Numbered from the stretch's first letter, positions 36,275-47,934 are shown. The stretch: DNA of 62,263 bases from Elusimicrobia bacterium GWF2_62_30 (GCA_001799995.1 MGUK01000023.1:1-62263); one strand, 5' to 3'. Numbers and translations are program-made. Notes: generated from the letters alone by a model not told the origin.

Positions 36275-36304
36275 AGCAAAATCCGGAAGCGCGCGGCTTC
36301 CGGA
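36275..36304 (-). terminator. Terminator of the small secreted-protein gene
   Basis: The inverted repeat TCCGGAAGC/GCTTCCGGA (36282-36290 and 36296-36304) is followed on the minus strand by TTTTGCTTTG. It lies about 24 bases after the stop of the gene at 36328-36708. Confidence 0.75.
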
Positions 36305-36327
36305 CCCTGCGGGGCAAAGACGGCTGG

Positions 36328-36708
36328 TCAGAGGATATTTACGGGCTTGAGCGGATCGGCCGGCGCGGACTTTTTAACCTTGGGCTTCCTGATGGACCGG
36401 GGATTGGAATTAGGGGCGTCGCGAAGGACCGGTTTCTTCAGCTCCGCCCTGGGGGCCGGCTGCGCCTCTTCTTTGGAGATCTGCTTCAGCAGCTCCCTGG
36501 AGCCGGGGCGGAAAAGCGGGTCGTTGACGGCGTTCAAAGCGTCGAAATCGGTATAGCCACGCTCCGGGGTCTTTACCTGGGCCGTGGCAGAGGCTGCCAG
36601 CTCCGCTCTGATAATTTCTTTCACCGGTTTAGGCCCGGCGGCCGACAGAGTACCGGGAACGACCGCAAAGATGAACGCCGCGAGAACGGATCCCGGTATG
36701 CTCTTCAT
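36328..36708 (-). CDS. Small secreted Pro/Lys-rich protein, unknown function
   Basis: The 126-residue protein has a signal peptide (about 1-23, LSA). The mature part has a KPVKEIIRAELA helix, a short TDFDALNAVNDPLF segment and a basic Pro-rich tail (KKPVLRDAPNSNPRSIRKPKVKKSAPADP). No known domain. I chose ATG 36708 because GGAGGATTTTC precedes it; an upstream ATG at 36741 lacks a Shine-Dalgarno. The basic tail may contact cell wall or nucleic acid, but that is a guess. Confidence 0.7.
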   Translation of the reverse strand: MKSIPGSVLAAFIFAVVPGTLSAAGPKPVKEIIRAELAASATAQVKTPERGYTDFDALNAVNDPLFRPGSRELLKQISKEEAQPAPRAELKKPVLRDAPNSNPRSIRKPKVKKSAPADPLKPVNIL

Positions 36709-36851
36709 GAAAATCCTCCGTGTGTGGTGGTGCCGCTTCACACGTATATTATTCTATAATAACGAGCGGAGCGTAAGCGGCTAATGGCCCAGTTCCACCT
36801 GGGTCCTTGGGCCGGGCGCGCCGGCAGCTCTTCTTCCGCGGACCGCAGAAG

Positions 36852-36880
36852 TTGCTTATTACACGGGATTTTGATAATAT
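36852..36880 (+). promoter_or_regulatory. rplU-rpmA promoter (predicted leaderless)
   Basis: TTGCTT (36852-36857), 17 bases and TAATAT (36875-36880) stand 7 bases before the rplU ATG at 36888. The expected start of transcription is 36887, leaving a 1-nt leader. No Shine-Dalgarno is available. Confidence 0.72.
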
Positions 36881-36887
36881 ATACGTT

Positions 36888-37199
36888 ATGTACGCAATAA
36901 TAGAAACCGGCGGTAAGCAGTATTGGGTAGTACCGGGCGAGATACTTCACGTCGAGAAGCTGACGGCGCAGGAGGGCACGGAAGTGACCTTCAAGGCGCT
37001 GTGGTCGGCTTCCCAGGACGCCAAGAACGCTACGACTCCCAATTCTCCCACCGCAAAAGTGACAGCCCGGATAGTCCGGCACCTTCAGGGCCCCAAGATC
37101 ATAGTTTTCAGGAAGAAAACCAAGAAAGCTTATGAAAAAGCTTCGGGTCACCGCCAGGAACTTACTGAGATAGAAGTTAAAGATATCCAGTTGACATAG
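36888..37199 (+). CDS. rplU: 50S ribosomal protein L21
   Basis: The 103-residue protein is exactly the usual length for L21: MYAIIETGGKQYWV at the start, KVTARIVRH, and the FRKKTKKAYEKASGHRQ stretch. I chose ATG 36888 over the open frame that extends to 36807, because that extension would cross the promoter and the family starts here. It is first of rplU-rpmA-obgE. Confidence 0.97.
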   Translation: MYAIIETGGKQYWVVPGEILHVEKLTAQEGTEVTFKALWSASQDAKNATTPNSPTAKVTARIVRHLQGPKIIVFRKKTKKAYEKASGHRQELTEIEVKDIQLT

Positions 37200-37261
37200 T
37201 CCCTGGTTCTAACGGGCGGCGGCGACAGAACCGCCCGTAAGTTTTAAAATCGAGGTTCATC

Positions 37262-37525
37262 ATGGCTAGTACAAAAGCACAGGGTTCAAGCACCAACGGC
37301 CGGAACAGCCCGGGCCAGCGGCTCGGAGTAAAGCGCTACGGCATGCAGGCGGTGAAAGCCGGAGAGGTCCTGGTCCGCCAGCGCGGCACCAAGTTCCTGC
37401 CCGGCGCGAACGTGGGCAGAGGCTCGGACGACACGCTTTTCACCAAAATAACCGGCGTGGTCAAGTTCGAGTGGGCGAAACGCGGGAAGAAGATGATCAG
37501 CGTTTACCCCCCCGTCGCCAAATAA
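37262..37525 (+). CDS. rpmA: 50S ribosomal protein L27
   Basis: The 87-residue protein has the L27 pattern [43 protein letters not shown]. The N-terminal [14 protein letters not shown] replaces the more common AHKKG start, so the part that reaches the peptidyl-transferase centre differs slightly. GAGGTTCATC precedes the ATG. Confidence 0.96.
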   Translation: MASTKAQGSSTNGRNSPGQRLGVKRYGMQAVKAGEVLVRQRGTKFLPGANVGRGSDDTLFTKITGVVKFEWAKRGKKMISVYPPVAK

Positions 37526-37540
37526 TCCTCCGAAGGACAA

Positions 37541-39449
<1,909 letters not shown>

Positions 39450-39453
<4 letters not shown>

Positions 39454-40517
39454 AGAGCCCTCCCCTCGTAATCCCCTCCCGTCAGGGAGCCTATAAGCGT
39501 TTCCCGGCGGAAACGGTAGCCGCGGGCGAAAGCCGTATTACTGAGCAGCAGCGGCGGAGTGGCCGCTATGGTGGTATACACGCGGCTGCGTTTTATGCGG
39601 GGCCTGGTTTCCGGGTCGAGCAGGTTGGAATGCGCGACCTCTTCCAGGGTGTCCATGGCCCAGTAGACCGGCCAGATCACGGCCGCGCGCAGGGCCAGCT
39701 CGGTTTTCGGCACCGCCAGCAGGAAAGATTCACACAGGTCGAGGCGGTCCAGCGCCCAGCCGGACCACTTGGAGACTATATCGCGCAAGCGCGACATGTT
39801 CGCCGGGTCCAGCAGGTCCGCCGGCTTAAGGTTCTTCTCGTCCAGGTCGCTTTGCGGGAGGTAGCAGCGCCCTATGCGCAGGTCCCCGGCCAGGTCCTGC
39901 AGGATATTCGTCATCTGCAGGGCGGCGCCTATCATTTCCGCGTCCTCCACCGAGGGAAAATTAGCCGCGGCGGGTGACGAGCGCCTTATGACCTGCCGAT
40001 AAAGCCTGGCCCAGAAAACGCCCGGCGCGCCGCCGACCAGCGAGCAGTAGCGCTCCAGGTCCGCGGCCGTGGCGAAAGCCTGCGTCGCCCCGGAGGTAAA
40101 GGATTTGAGATCCAGCTCCATGCCGGTAATGACGCCCGCCAGCAGCTCGGAGAAAAGCTCCTTCTCTTCCGGGGAGATCTTTTCGTAAAGCGACAGTATC
40201 TTCCCGAACTTGAGCAGCAGCTCCCTTTCGCCGTCCGAGGCCAGCATGGCGTATTTTTTAACGCGCTCTTCCAGGCGCGCCGCGTTGCCCGGGGTATCCA
40301 GCCCGCGCATCAGGCTCAGGATGGTGGTTTTATCGGACAGGGACATGCCGGGCGTGTCCGTAACGGTATCCGCGGCGCGGCAGAGCAGGTAGCCCAGACC
40401 CATCAGCGAGCGCGCGGGTTCCGGCAGGATGTTCAGGCTGAGATAAAGGGTGCGTGAAACGTTCTTCAGGATGCTTTTGATATCGCCGGAGATGACTGAG
40501 CGTTCGCGTTTTTCCAT
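39450..40517 (-). CDS. Squalene/phytoene synthase family protein (second copy)
   Basis: The 355-residue head-to-head prenyl synthase has CRAADTVTD as first Asp-rich motif (about 47-55) and MTNILQDLAGDLRIGRCYLP as second. It is longer than the copy at 21041 because of a C-terminal extension of about 70 residues (PVYWAMDTLEEVAHSNLLD, TTIAATPPLLLS). Members of this form are annotated as squalene synthases. Together the two genes suggest hopanoid, carotenoid or squalene synthesis. It is translationally coupled to the OmpA gene. Confidence 0.9.
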
Positions 40518-40580
40518 GTCAATTAAATTTTACAATAATACGGGAGCCGTTGCCGACTACTTAAGGGCTGACCGCTCTCT

Positions 40581-41909
40581 TTACAGCGTCCTGCCCGCCT
40601 CCGAGGCTTCCTTCAGGTCTTCCGCCGTAATTTCCCGCAGCCCCATCCGGCTGTAGACCGGGGCGGCGTGCGCGGTTATCTCCTTCATCCGGAGAAGGAA
40701 CAGCGCCGTGCCTGCCAGCACGAAAACGCCGCTCAGCGCTATGGTATGGGCCACCCCGATATGGGTGGCCGCCCAGCCCGCCAGCAGGCTGCCGAAGGGC
40801 GCCATGCCCATGAACGCCACCGAGTAAATGGCCATCACGCGGCCGCGCTTGTCGTCCTCCACCAGCGTCTGCACCACGGTATTGGCCGAAGCCATGAAAC
40901 TGATCATACCGAAGCTGGCCGCGGCGATGAAAACGGCCGAAAACGCGATGACCGAGGAGAATGAGAAGGCCAGCAGCCCGAACCCGAAGATCCCGGTAAA
41001 TAGCGGTATCCCGCGCTCCAGCCCGGCGGGATGCCTGCGGCCGGCCAGCCTCAGCGCCCCCAGCAGGGCGCCCGCGCCGGAGCAGGCCATCATGAAGCCC
41101 AGCGTCCTCGGCCCGCCGTGAAGGATCTCCCTTACGTAGGCCGGCATCAGCACGGCGTACGGCATGCCGAGCAGGCTCCCCAGGGCCAGCATCAGCACCA
41201 CGTATTTTATCGGCGGGAAACCGAAGACGTAGGCCAGGCCCTCGGCAAAACCGCCGCCGCTCTTTTTTGCCGCCGCGCCCCCTTTCGCGGCCGGCATGCG
41301 CATGGCCAGGAGCGCCGCGATCACGGCTATATAGGAGAACGCGTTGAGCAGGAAGCAGACGCCCTCGCCGAAGGCCGCTATGCAGACCCCGGCTATAGAC
41401 GGCCCTATGAGCCTGGCTGAATTGAACATTGAGGAATTCAGCGCTATGGCGTTGGAGAGGTCCTCCCGCTTTTCCACCATTTCCGATACGAAAGCCTGGC
41501 GGGCGGGAATATCGAAGGCGTTGACGACGCCGAGGACGGAGGCCAGGGCGATGATCTGCCAGACCTGCGGCGAGCCGGCCAGCACCAGGGCCGCCAGCGC
41601 GAAGGCCTGCAGCATGGACAGGGTCTGGGTAACGATAAGTATCCGCCGCCGGTCGAAGCGGTCCGCGGCCACGCCCGTGAACGGGACCAGGAAAAGGCTG
41701 GGCGCCTGGCTGGCGAAGCCGGTGACGCCGAGCAGCAGCGGCGACCCCGTAAGGCGGTAGACCAGCCAGCTCAGCGCCACGGTCTGCATCCAGGTCCCGA
41801 TAAGGGAGATGCACTGCCCGCCGAAAAAGAGCCGGTAGTTGCGGTACTTGAACGCCCTAAGCGTGAGCGCCAGGCGTGAGTTAGTTGAATGCCCGTGTTG
41901 CGCGTTCAC
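40581..41909 (-). CDS. MFS transporter (MFS_3 / EntS-like)
   Basis: The 442-residue protein has 12 TM segments, an N-terminal AFKYRNYRLFFGGQCISLIGTWMQTVALSWLVY, the MFS motif A GVAADRFDRRRIL, and VEDDKRGRVMAIYSVAF in the second half. This layout fits the EntS/MFS_3 exporters. The substrate is unknown. The start overlaps the anmK stop by 4 bases. Confidence 0.88.
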   Translation of the reverse strand: MNAQHGHSTNSRLALTLRAFKYRNYRLFFGGQCISLIGTWMQTVALSWLVYRLTGSPLLLGVTGFASQAPSLFLVPFTGVAADRFDRRRILIVTQTLSMLQAFALAALVLAGSPQVWQIIALASVLGVVNAFDIPARQAFVSEMVEKREDLSNAIALNSSMFNSARLIGPSIAGVCIAAFGEGVCFLLNAFSYIAVIAALLAMRMPAAKGGAAAKKSGGGFAEGLAYVFGFPPIKYVVLMLALGSLLGMPYAVLMPAYVREILHGGPRTLGFMMACSGAGALLGALRLAGRRHPAGLERGIPLFTGIFGFGLLAFSFSSVIAFSAVFIAAASFGMISFMASANTVVQTLVEDDKRGRVMAIYSVAFMGMAPFGSLLAGWAATHIGVAHTIALSGVFVLAGTALFLLRMKEITAHAAPVYSRMGLREITAEDLKEASEAGRTL

Positions 41910-43021
41910 AGGGGCCGGGGTATTATTTTACCGAGCACGCGCGGACCGCGGGCGCCGGTGGCCGAGGGGCAATGGTTGGCGCGGCCTTCGAACGCCAGCA
42001 GCGCCAGCAGGGCGAAGCAGGCCGGCTCTTTCGCCAGCGGATGCAGGCCGAGCTCGGCGCAGGAGCGCACGCGCACCCCCGAGGGGAGCAGCAGCGCGGA
42101 AATATTATCAAGCAGCGCGGGATTAAGCGCCCCGCCGCCGCTGACGATAAGTTCCCGGGTGCCGCGCGGCGAGAATCTTTTGAAAGCCAGCGCTATGGAA
42201 GCCGCCGTGAACAGGTTCAGCGTGGCCAGCACATTACGGGCATTCTTAGCGGAGACGCGGCCGAAATTCTTTTTTATGAAAGCCTCCGAGAATTCGCTGC
42301 GGTCGAGCGATTTCGGCGGTTTGCGGCGGAAGAAAGGCATGGACAGCAGCTTTTCCACTTTTTCCCGGTCCGCCTCCCCGGCATAGGCCAGCTCGCCGCC
42401 CTTGTCATAAGTGCGCCGGCCGCCCGACAGCAGGAAGACCGCGGTATCCATCAGCGAATTGCCCGGGCCGGTGTCGAAGCCGAAGGTCTTCACGCCCCTG
42501 CCGACAAAAGCGATATTGCCCACGCCGCCTATGTTCTGCAGGGCCGCCGGGCTGCCGCCGCCGAACAGGTACTCGTCCATGAAAGGGATCAGCGGCGCGC
42601 CTTCCCCGCCCGCGGCCATATCGGCGGGGCGGAAATCGCAGACCACCGGGCGCCCGGTCTCTTCGGCTATAAAGGAGGCCTCGCCCAGCTGCAGGGTGTG
42701 GCCCTTCTTGCCCGGCGCGTGCCAGACGGTCTGGCCATGGGAACCTATGACCGCTATGCTTTTATACGGCACTTTATGCGCGCGGCAGAATTTGCGCGCC
42801 ATGCCGGCCCATAAGCGGCCCAGCTCGAAATTCAGGGCGGAGAGTTCCGGGGCCCGCATGTCCCTGGCCGCTATTATCCGCGCCTGCAGCGCGCGGCTGT
42901 AAGGGTAATTGGAGAATTTCAGCACCTTGAGGGAACGCCCGGAGGCTTCGCACAAAGCCAGGGAAAGTCCGTCGGCCGAAGTGCCGCTCATCAGGCCCAG
43001 CGCTATTTTCTTTTCAGCCAT
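41906..43021 (-). CDS. anmK: Anhydro-N-acetylmuramic acid kinase
   Basis: The 371-residue cytoplasmic kinase of the peptidoglycan recycling pathway converts anhydroMurNAc to MurNAc-6-phosphate. Motifs: LGLMSGTSADGLSLAL (normally SGTSxDGxD), IGSHGQTVWH, QNIGGVGNIAF, and FDTGPGNSLMD. In the first motif the usual catalytic Asp position reads S-L rather than V-D, a change worth checking. It is coupled to an MFS gene, which might import a recycling product. Confidence 0.93.
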   Translation of the reverse strand: MAEKKIALGLMSGTSADGLSLALCEASGRSLKVLKFSNYPYSRALQARIIAARDMRAPELSALNFELGRLWAGMARKFCRAHKVPYKSIAVIGSHGQTVWHAPGKKGHTLQLGEASFIAEETGRPVVCDFRPADMAAGGEGAPLIPFMDEYLFGGGSPAALQNIGGVGNIAFVGRGVKTFGFDTGPGNSLMDTAVFLLSGGRRTYDKGGELAYAGEADREKVEKLLSMPFFRRKPPKSLDRSEFSEAFIKKNFGRVSAKNARNVLATLNLFTAASIALAFKRFSPRGTRELIVSGGGALNPALLDNISALLLPSGVRVRSCAELGLHPLAKEPACFALLALLAFEGRANHCPSATGARGPRVLGKIIPRPL

Positions 43022-43086
43022 AGTTCACCCTTTTACAGCAAGCCCGCTAAGATTTTTCGACGCTGCGCAGCAGAGGGCGGCGAACT

Positions 43087-44016
43087 TCACTTAAGGTCTT
43101 CGAAAAGCCAGGTGCTGAGGTACCGCTCTCCGGTATCGGGCAGGACCACAACGATGGTCTTGTCCGCGTATTCCGGCAGGACGGCGAGGTCGACGGCGGC
43201 GCGCATGGCGGCGCCGGAAGAAATGCCCGCCATTATCCCCTCTTCCAGCATCAGGCTGCGCGCCATGGCCCCGGCCTTCGCGTCTTCCACCTGCACGACC
43301 AGGTCCAGGAGTTTTTTATCCAGGACTTCGGGAATGAAATTAGCGCCTATGCCCTGGATCTTATGCGGCCCCGCGGCCCCGCCCGAAAGCAGCGGCGAAG
43401 CGGCCGGTTCCACGGCGACTATCTTTACGCCGGGACGGCGCTTTTTAAGCGCCCGCGCGACGCCCGTTATGGTGCCGCCTGTGCCGACGCCGGCCACAAG
43501 GACGTCTATGCTGCCGTCGGTATCAGCCCAGATCTCTTCGGCGGTGGTCTGTTCGTGTATGGCCGGGTTGGCCGGGTTGGAGAACTGCCTGGGCATGAAG
43601 GCTCCCGGGGTGGCGGCCAGTATTTCCTCGGCTTTCGCCACCGCCCCGGCCATTCCCGCAGGCCCCGGGGTCAGCACCAGCTCGGCGCCGAAAGCTTTAA
43701 GGATGCGGCGGCGCTCCACGCTCATGGTCTCGGGCATGGTCAGGATGAGCTTATAGTTTTTGATGGCGCAGAGCCAGGCCAGCCCTATGCCGGTGTTCCC
43801 GCTGGTGGGCTCAACCACAGTTGCGCCGGGCTTTAGGAGGCCGCGGTCCTCGGCGTCCCTGAGCATGCCCAGGGCCGCCCGGTCCTTGACGCTGGAGGAG
43901 GGGTTGAAGAACTCCAGTTTGGCCAGCAGCAGGGCCCGGCTGCCGGCTGCCAGGCGGTTAATTTTCACCAGCGGCGTGCGGCCGACCAGGCCGCTCATAT
44001 CGGGCGCGTATTTCAT
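43087..44016 (-). CDS. cysK: Cysteine synthase A (O-acetylserine sulfhydrylase)
   Basis: The 309-residue PLP enzyme makes cysteine from O-acetylserine and sulfide. PLP Lys43 is in SSVKDRAAL, the substrate loop is [12 protein letters not shown], and the phosphate-binding [10 protein letters not shown] is present. It overlaps cysE by 4 bases (ATGA), the classic two-gene cysteine module. Confidence 0.95.
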   Translation of the reverse strand: MKYAPDMSGLVGRTPLVKINRLAAGSRALLLAKLEFFNPSSSVKDRAALGMLRDAEDRGLLKPGATVVEPTSGNTGIGLAWLCAIKNYKLILTMPETMSVERRRILKAFGAELVLTPGPAGMAGAVAKAEEILAATPGAFMPRQFSNPANPAIHEQTTAEEIWADTDGSIDVLVAGVGTGGTITGVARALKKRRPGVKIVAVEPAASPLLSGGAAGPHKIQGIGANFIPEVLDKKLLDLVVQVEDAKAGAMARSLMLEEGIMAGISSGAAMRAAVDLAVLPEYADKTIVVVLPDTGERYLSTWLFEDLK

Positions 44017-44633
44017 TTCTTAGCCAGCTCCTTTTTCAGCTCGTCCAGTTCGCGCTGAACGCGCTGCATCTGTTCGTTGCAGAAGTCCGGCAGTTTATTG
44101 TGGTCCAGCTGGCCGCGGCCGGAGGCCCCGCCGTGCGCGCTGTGGGCGGGAATGCCGAAGACCGTGGTATCCGGCGGCACTTCGTGCAGCACAACCGAGC
44201 CCGCGCCGATGCGCGAGCGGTCCCCGATCTTTATGGCGCCCAGCACCGTGGCGCCGGAGCCCACCACCACGCCGTTGCCCAGGGTGGGATGGCGCTTCTT
44301 GTGTTCCAGGGAGATGCCGCCCAGGACCACGCCCTGGTACAGCAGCACGTCGTCGCCTATCTCCGTGGTCTCGCCTATCACCACGCCCATGCCGTGGTCG
44401 ATGAAAAAGCGGCGGCCGATCTCGGCGCCGGGATGGATCTCCACCCCGGTAAGGAACCGCGCCAGGTGGGACAGGAGGCGCGCGGAGAAGCGCCACTCCG
44501 CTTTCCAGAGGCGATGCGCCAGGCGGTAGATCCAGACGGCCTGCAGCCCGGGGTAGCACAGCAGGACCTCGGGAACGCTGCGCGCGGCCGGGTCCTTCTC
44601 GAAAACCGTTTTTATATCTTCAGAAAATCCCAT
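44013..44633 (-). CDS. cysE: Serine O-acetyltransferase
   Basis: The 206-residue protein is a short-form CysE. It has a helical N-terminal domain and left-handed beta-helix hexapeptide repeats with [30 protein letters not shown]. The C-terminal tail after [10 protein letters not shown] is helical ([18 protein letters not shown]), a coiled-coil-like end that may bind CysK or form oligomers. AAGGGA precedes the ATG. Confidence 0.95.
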   Translation of the reverse strand: MGFSEDIKTVFEKDPAARSVPEVLLCYPGLQAVWIYRLAHRLWKAEWRFSARLLSHLARFLTGVEIHPGAEIGRRFFIDHGMGVVIGETTEIGDDVLLYQGVVLGGISLEHKKRHPTLGNGVVVGSGATVLGAIKIGDRSRIGAGSVVLHEVPPDTTVFGIPAHSAHGGASGRGQLDHNKLPDFCNEQMQRVQRELDELKKELAKK

Positions 44634-44812
44634 TTTGTCCCTTATCCAACTTCGAGAGTGGAAGGCCGCGCGACCCCCGCTTTGTTCGCCGCCTGGTCAG
44701 GAGTATTATATAACTTTTGCCTTTTGAGCCCCCGCGAACAATGTGAACGCCGTGGAGGCCGGTAAAATAAAAAAGGCCGGGACTTCCCGGCCTTTTTTAC
44801 GCCCGGCCCGCG
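44634..44812. promoter_or_regulatory. cysE upstream region with TATAAT and a bidirectional terminator
   Basis: On the minus strand a TATAAT (44705-44710) lies about 71 bases before cysE; no good -35 is visible. The leader of about 65 nt holds AAGGGA near the start and no recognised riboswitch. Further right, GGCCGGG/CCCGGCC (44775-44792), flanked by A6 and T6, is an intrinsic terminator that can serve both strands and ends the gene at 44813-45622. Confidence 0.65.
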
Positions 44813-45622
44813 CTACAGCCTGTAGATGTCCAGCACCCCGCCCTGCAGCCTGAAGCCGTAGGCCTTCTCGAAAGACGGGAAGGTCACGCCGTCCGGCTTG
44901 ATGTCGGCGGCGGGAAAGATGAAATACGAGGCGGCGTCCACCACCGGGAAAGGTATCATCAGCACCAGCATTTTCGCCGTGAATTTCCCGCCTTTGGGAC
45001 CCTGCACTATCTCGTTGCCGTAAGCCAGCTTGTAGGCCTTACCCAGCTTCACGTCGGCCCCTTTGGCGGCTACCGCGTCCCCGACCCGCTTCAGCGAGGA
45101 GCTGAGCGCCGTGCCCCGGGGCCCCTTCACCTCCAGCTTGCTGTCCTCCGGAGTAGAGGCGTTGGCGTACACTTTGACCACGTATTTCTCCCCGTCGATG
45201 GTCACCGTCTTGGAGCCGCTCATGAAAATGCTCCAGTTCAGTATTTCCATGGCGCGCACGAAGAAACTCTCCCCCCGGGAGGTGGTGAGCACCAGGAAGA
45301 ACTTTTCCTTGTCGGCGCAGGAATTCCCCCCGTCGGGGCAGTTGGAGGCCTTGGTGCCGCTGACGTGCACCTTGGTGCCGGCGCCGGTAGTGAAAGCCAG
45401 GTCCGGCTTTAGGTAGGCGTTCTTTATGCTTTCCAGGCCGATGGAGAAAACGGCTTCTTTGGGGACGCCCTTTTCGTAAAGCTCCATGGCGCCCGGAGTC
45501 TTCGCGTAGCCGAAATAGCTGAACATATCTATGTCGGGCGCGGAACCGCCGGCGGCCGAGGCGCCTGAGAACAGGCCTGCTACCGCCAAAGCAGCCGCCG
45601 CAATAATGGAAAATATTTTCAT
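44813..45622 (-). CDS. Secreted protein of unknown function
   Basis: The 269-residue protein has a signal peptide (about 1-23, ASA/AGG). The mature part is beta-rich with one Cys pair (NCPDGGNSC) and several aromatic strands, for example DMFSYFGYAKTPGAMELYEKG and MLVLMIPFPVVDAASYFIFPAADI. I recognise no domain. I chose ATG 45622 because GGAGAAAGAAC precedes it. It has its own promoter and terminator, so it is monocistronic. Confidence 0.8.
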   Translation of the reverse strand: MKIFSIIAAAALAVAGLFSGASAAGGSAPDIDMFSYFGYAKTPGAMELYEKGVPKEAVFSIGLESIKNAYLKPDLAFTTGAGTKVHVSGTKASNCPDGGNSCADKEKFFLVLTTSRGESFFVRAMEILNWSIFMSGSKTVTIDGEKYVVKVYANASTPEDSKLEVKGPRGTALSSSLKRVGDAVAAKGADVKLGKAYKLAYGNEIVQGPKGGKFTAKMLVLMIPFPVVDAASYFIFPAADIKPDGVTFPSFEKAYGFRLQGGVLDIYRL

Positions 45623-45659
45623 GTTCTTTCTCCAAAGCCTGGCAATGTACCGCACTATG

Positions 45660-45688
45660 TATATACCACACGGGCGGCCAAAGGGCAA
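45660..45688 (-). promoter_or_regulatory. Promoter of the secreted-protein gene
   Basis: On the minus strand TTGCCC (45683-45688), 17 bases and TATATA (45660-45665) are followed by a leader of about 31 nt with GGAGAAAG before ATG 45622. Confidence 0.6.
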
Positions 45689-45722
45689 GGCCTCCCGCAG
45701 GTGAGCCGCGGCAAAAGCCCGG

Positions 45723-47012
45723 TCAGCGCACCTGCGGCTTGAAGCCGGAGAGGAACAGCAGGAGTTCTACGGGGCCCGCCGCCGTGACGGAGCGGGTCTC
45801 GCGCACCAGCAGGAAAAGCGGGATAACGGCCAGGCCGCGCAGCAGGGCGGAGATCAGCAGGAGGAAGATGAAAGAACTGCCCCATAACGCGGGCAGGCGC
45901 TCGTAAAGCCAGCCGCCGGCCAGCGCCCCCCCGAACTGGGCTATGCCGTTGGTAAAACTGAAAAAGGCGTTGTAGCCGGCGCGGGCGTGCGGCGGGATAG
46001 TCTCATATATGAAGTTGTTCATCCCTATCAGGTAGGCCCCCCAGATGATGCCGGAATAGACCTCGACCAGGGAGAGATAATAGAAATTACGGCTGAAAGT
46101 CCAGAGCAGCGGCACGGTAGGGATAAGCAGGAAAGCCGCCTTCAGTATCTTTATGCTGCCGAAGCTGTCGGCGGCCTGGCCCCAGCGCCGCATGAAAAGG
46201 TAGGTCATCAGCGGGCCGATGGTCATCAGCACCATGTAATGGAAATAATCGCATTTCAGCTCCTTCAGCGTATAGACGCTGAAGAACGGGGCCGCGAGAT
46301 ACGCGGAGAAAAGCAGCAGCAGGACGGAGAAGAACAGGGCGGGCACGCGGCCCCGGCGGAAATCCAGCGAGGAAAGGAAATTAACTCCGCCCTCGCGCGG
46401 CAGGTGAAAGCCGGTGCGGGGCTCGTACATCCGGGTAATTATATAGAAAGAAACCAGCCGGAATACTCCCGCGGAAGCGAAAACCATGAAAAAGCCCCAG
46501 AGCGCGCCCTCGCCCCAGGAACCAAGTATCCTCGACGCCAGGAAGCTGGCAGCGAAGAACACCAGGCCCACCACCTGGTAGCGGAAGCCGAAGAAATTCC
46601 CGCGCTTCGAGGCCGGGATATACTCCCCCATCAGGGTCAGCCAGGGCGGGGCCGTCATATTCCCGGCTACCGTATAAAGCACCGTCATCGCGATAAAGAA
46701 AGGGAGCGCCAGGCGCAAAGGCAGGAAAACCGAGCCCGCCGCGGCGAAGAGGGAGACGGCCTGGATAAAGACCGTAAGCAGCAGGGCTTTTTTGCAGCTG
46801 CCCAGCGCGCGCACCAGCTTTTCGGTAAAGAACTGGAAGAAGGACGAGGCCAGCGCCGGGGCGGAGCGCAGCACGCCGATGCTCATGGTGGACGCCCCCA
46901 GGGCCATGGCGAAAGGGACGCTGTAAGGCTCGGCGAAGCCGCACATGAGCGCCCAGGCCACGCCATCCTGGATGGAGGCTTTTACGCTGGCCCTGACGCG
47001 TTGCTTTTGCAT
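45723..47012 (-). CDS. MFS transporter
   Basis: The 429-residue protein has 12 predicted TM segments, a central loop with PRTGFHLPREGG, and GEYIPASKRGNFFGFRYQ in the MFS motif position, similar to transporters annotated only as MFS. The substrate is unknown. On the minus strand TATAAT (47024-47029) lies 11 bases before the ATG and AAGGA is between them, so the transcript may start inside the Shine-Dalgarno. Confidence 0.85.
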   Translation of the reverse strand: MQKQRVRASVKASIQDGVAWALMCGFAEPYSVPFAMALGASTMSIGVLRSAPALASSFFQFFTEKLVRALGSCKKALLLTVFIQAVSLFAAAGSVFLPLRLALPFFIAMTVLYTVAGNMTAPPWLTLMGEYIPASKRGNFFGFRYQVVGLVFFAASFLASRILGSWGEGALWGFFMVFASAGVFRLVSFYIITRMYEPRTGFHLPREGGVNFLSSLDFRRGRVPALFFSVLLLLFSAYLAAPFFSVYTLKELKCDYFHYMVLMTIGPLMTYLFMRRWGQAADSFGSIKILKAAFLLIPTVPLLWTFSRNFYYLSLVEVYSGIIWGAYLIGMNNFIYETIPPHARAGYNAFFSFTNGIAQFGGALAGGWLYERLPALWGSSFIFLLLISALLRGLAVIPLFLLVRETRSVTAAGPVELLLFLSGFKPQVR

Positions 47013-47013
47013 G

Positions 47014-47042
47014 TTGTCCTTAAATTATATAAATTACATACT
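47014..47042 (+). promoter_or_regulatory. Divergent promoter pair between the MFS and WD40 genes
   Basis: On the plus strand TTGTCC (47014-47019), 17 bases and CATACT (47037-47042) serve the WD40 gene at 47065. On the minus strand TATAAT (47024-47029) lies inside the spacer and serves the MFS gene. The two promoters overlap, so their use is probably mutually exclusive. Confidence 0.5.
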
Positions 47043-47064
47043 GCCTTGAATTCACGGGGGTAAC

Positions 47065-47934
47065 ATGAACGAAAACGCTTTGATCAAAACTTTGCAGGGC
47101 CATACCGACGGGGTGCTGTCCCTGGCCTTCTCCCCCTGCGGGAAATTCCTGGCTACGGGCAGCGAGGACAATACCGTAAAGCTCTGGAGCATGCCGGACG
47201 GCACCGAAATGCGCACGGTACAGGCCCACAAGGGCAATGTTCAATGCGTGGCCTTCTCGCCTGACGGGAAAGTGCTCTCCTCGGCCTCCTGGGACAAGAC
47301 GATAATGCTCTGGCAGCCCCCGGACTGTTCCAAGCTGGCCGAAGCCTCCGCGCACGAAGGCCCCGTCAACTGCCTGGCTTTTTCCCCGGACGGGAAACTG
47401 CTGCTCTCAGGCTCGGATGACTCATCGATAAAGTTCTTCTCCTCTCCCGGGGCCTCGCTCAAGGACACCCTGAAGCCGGACCTGGGCGACATAAAGGCCC
47501 TCGCCGTCTCCGCGGCGGGGCTGGTGGCCGCCGGCGGGACGGCGCTGAAGTTTTTTGACCTTTCCGGCAAGGTCCTCAAGACCAACGACGCCTATACCTA
47601 TGGGATAAAGCACCTGGCGTTCTCCCGCGACGGGCTGCTGCTGGCGGCCTCCACCGGCATGGAAAAGCGCCTTGAACTGTGGAATACCCAAACCTTTGCA
47701 AAGGTCCTTTCCGTAAAGGATTCGGACTGGCTGAACTGCGCCGCTTTCACCCAGGACGGGAAACACGTAATTACCGGCGGCAGCGAAGTTAAGACCTGGG
47801 ACGCCGCCACCGGCGCCTGCGTAAAGACCTATGCCGGGCATACCGACGAGATCTACTCCGTGGCCGTTTCCCCGGACGGGAAATACCTGGCCTCGGCCTC
47901 CAATGACGGCACGGTAAAGCTCTGGGGCATTTAG
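47065..47934 (+). CDS. WD40 repeat protein
   Basis: The 289-residue protein is one seven-bladed beta-propeller: repeats such as GHTDGVLSLAFSPCGKFLATGSEDNTVKLW, AHKGNVQCVAFSPDGKVLSSASWDKTIMLW and GHTDEIYSVAVSPDGKYLASASNDGTVKLW, with the two middle repeats degenerate. There is no signal peptide, so it is a cytoplasmic protein-interaction platform. CGGGGGTAAC precedes the ATG. The repeats are well conserved, especially the first and last. Confidence 0.93.
   Translation: MNENALIKTLQGHTDGVLSLAFSPCGKFLATGSEDNTVKLWSMPDGTEMRTVQAHKGNVQCVAFSPDGKVLSSASWDKTIMLWQPPDCSKLAEASAHEGPVNCLAFSPDGKLLLSGSDDSSIKFFSSPGASLKDTLKPDLGDIKALAVSAAGLVAAGGTALKFFDLSGKVLKTNDAYTYGIKHLAFSRDGLLLAASTGMEKRLELWNTQTFAKVLSVKDSDWLNCAAFTQDGKHVITGGSEVKTWDAATGACVKTYAGHTDEIYSVAVSPDGKYLASASNDGTVKLWGI

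Noticed and set aside
44640..44700. Riboswitch or T-box in the cysE leader
   Set aside because: No SAM-box, T-box or other known consensus was found in the short leader.
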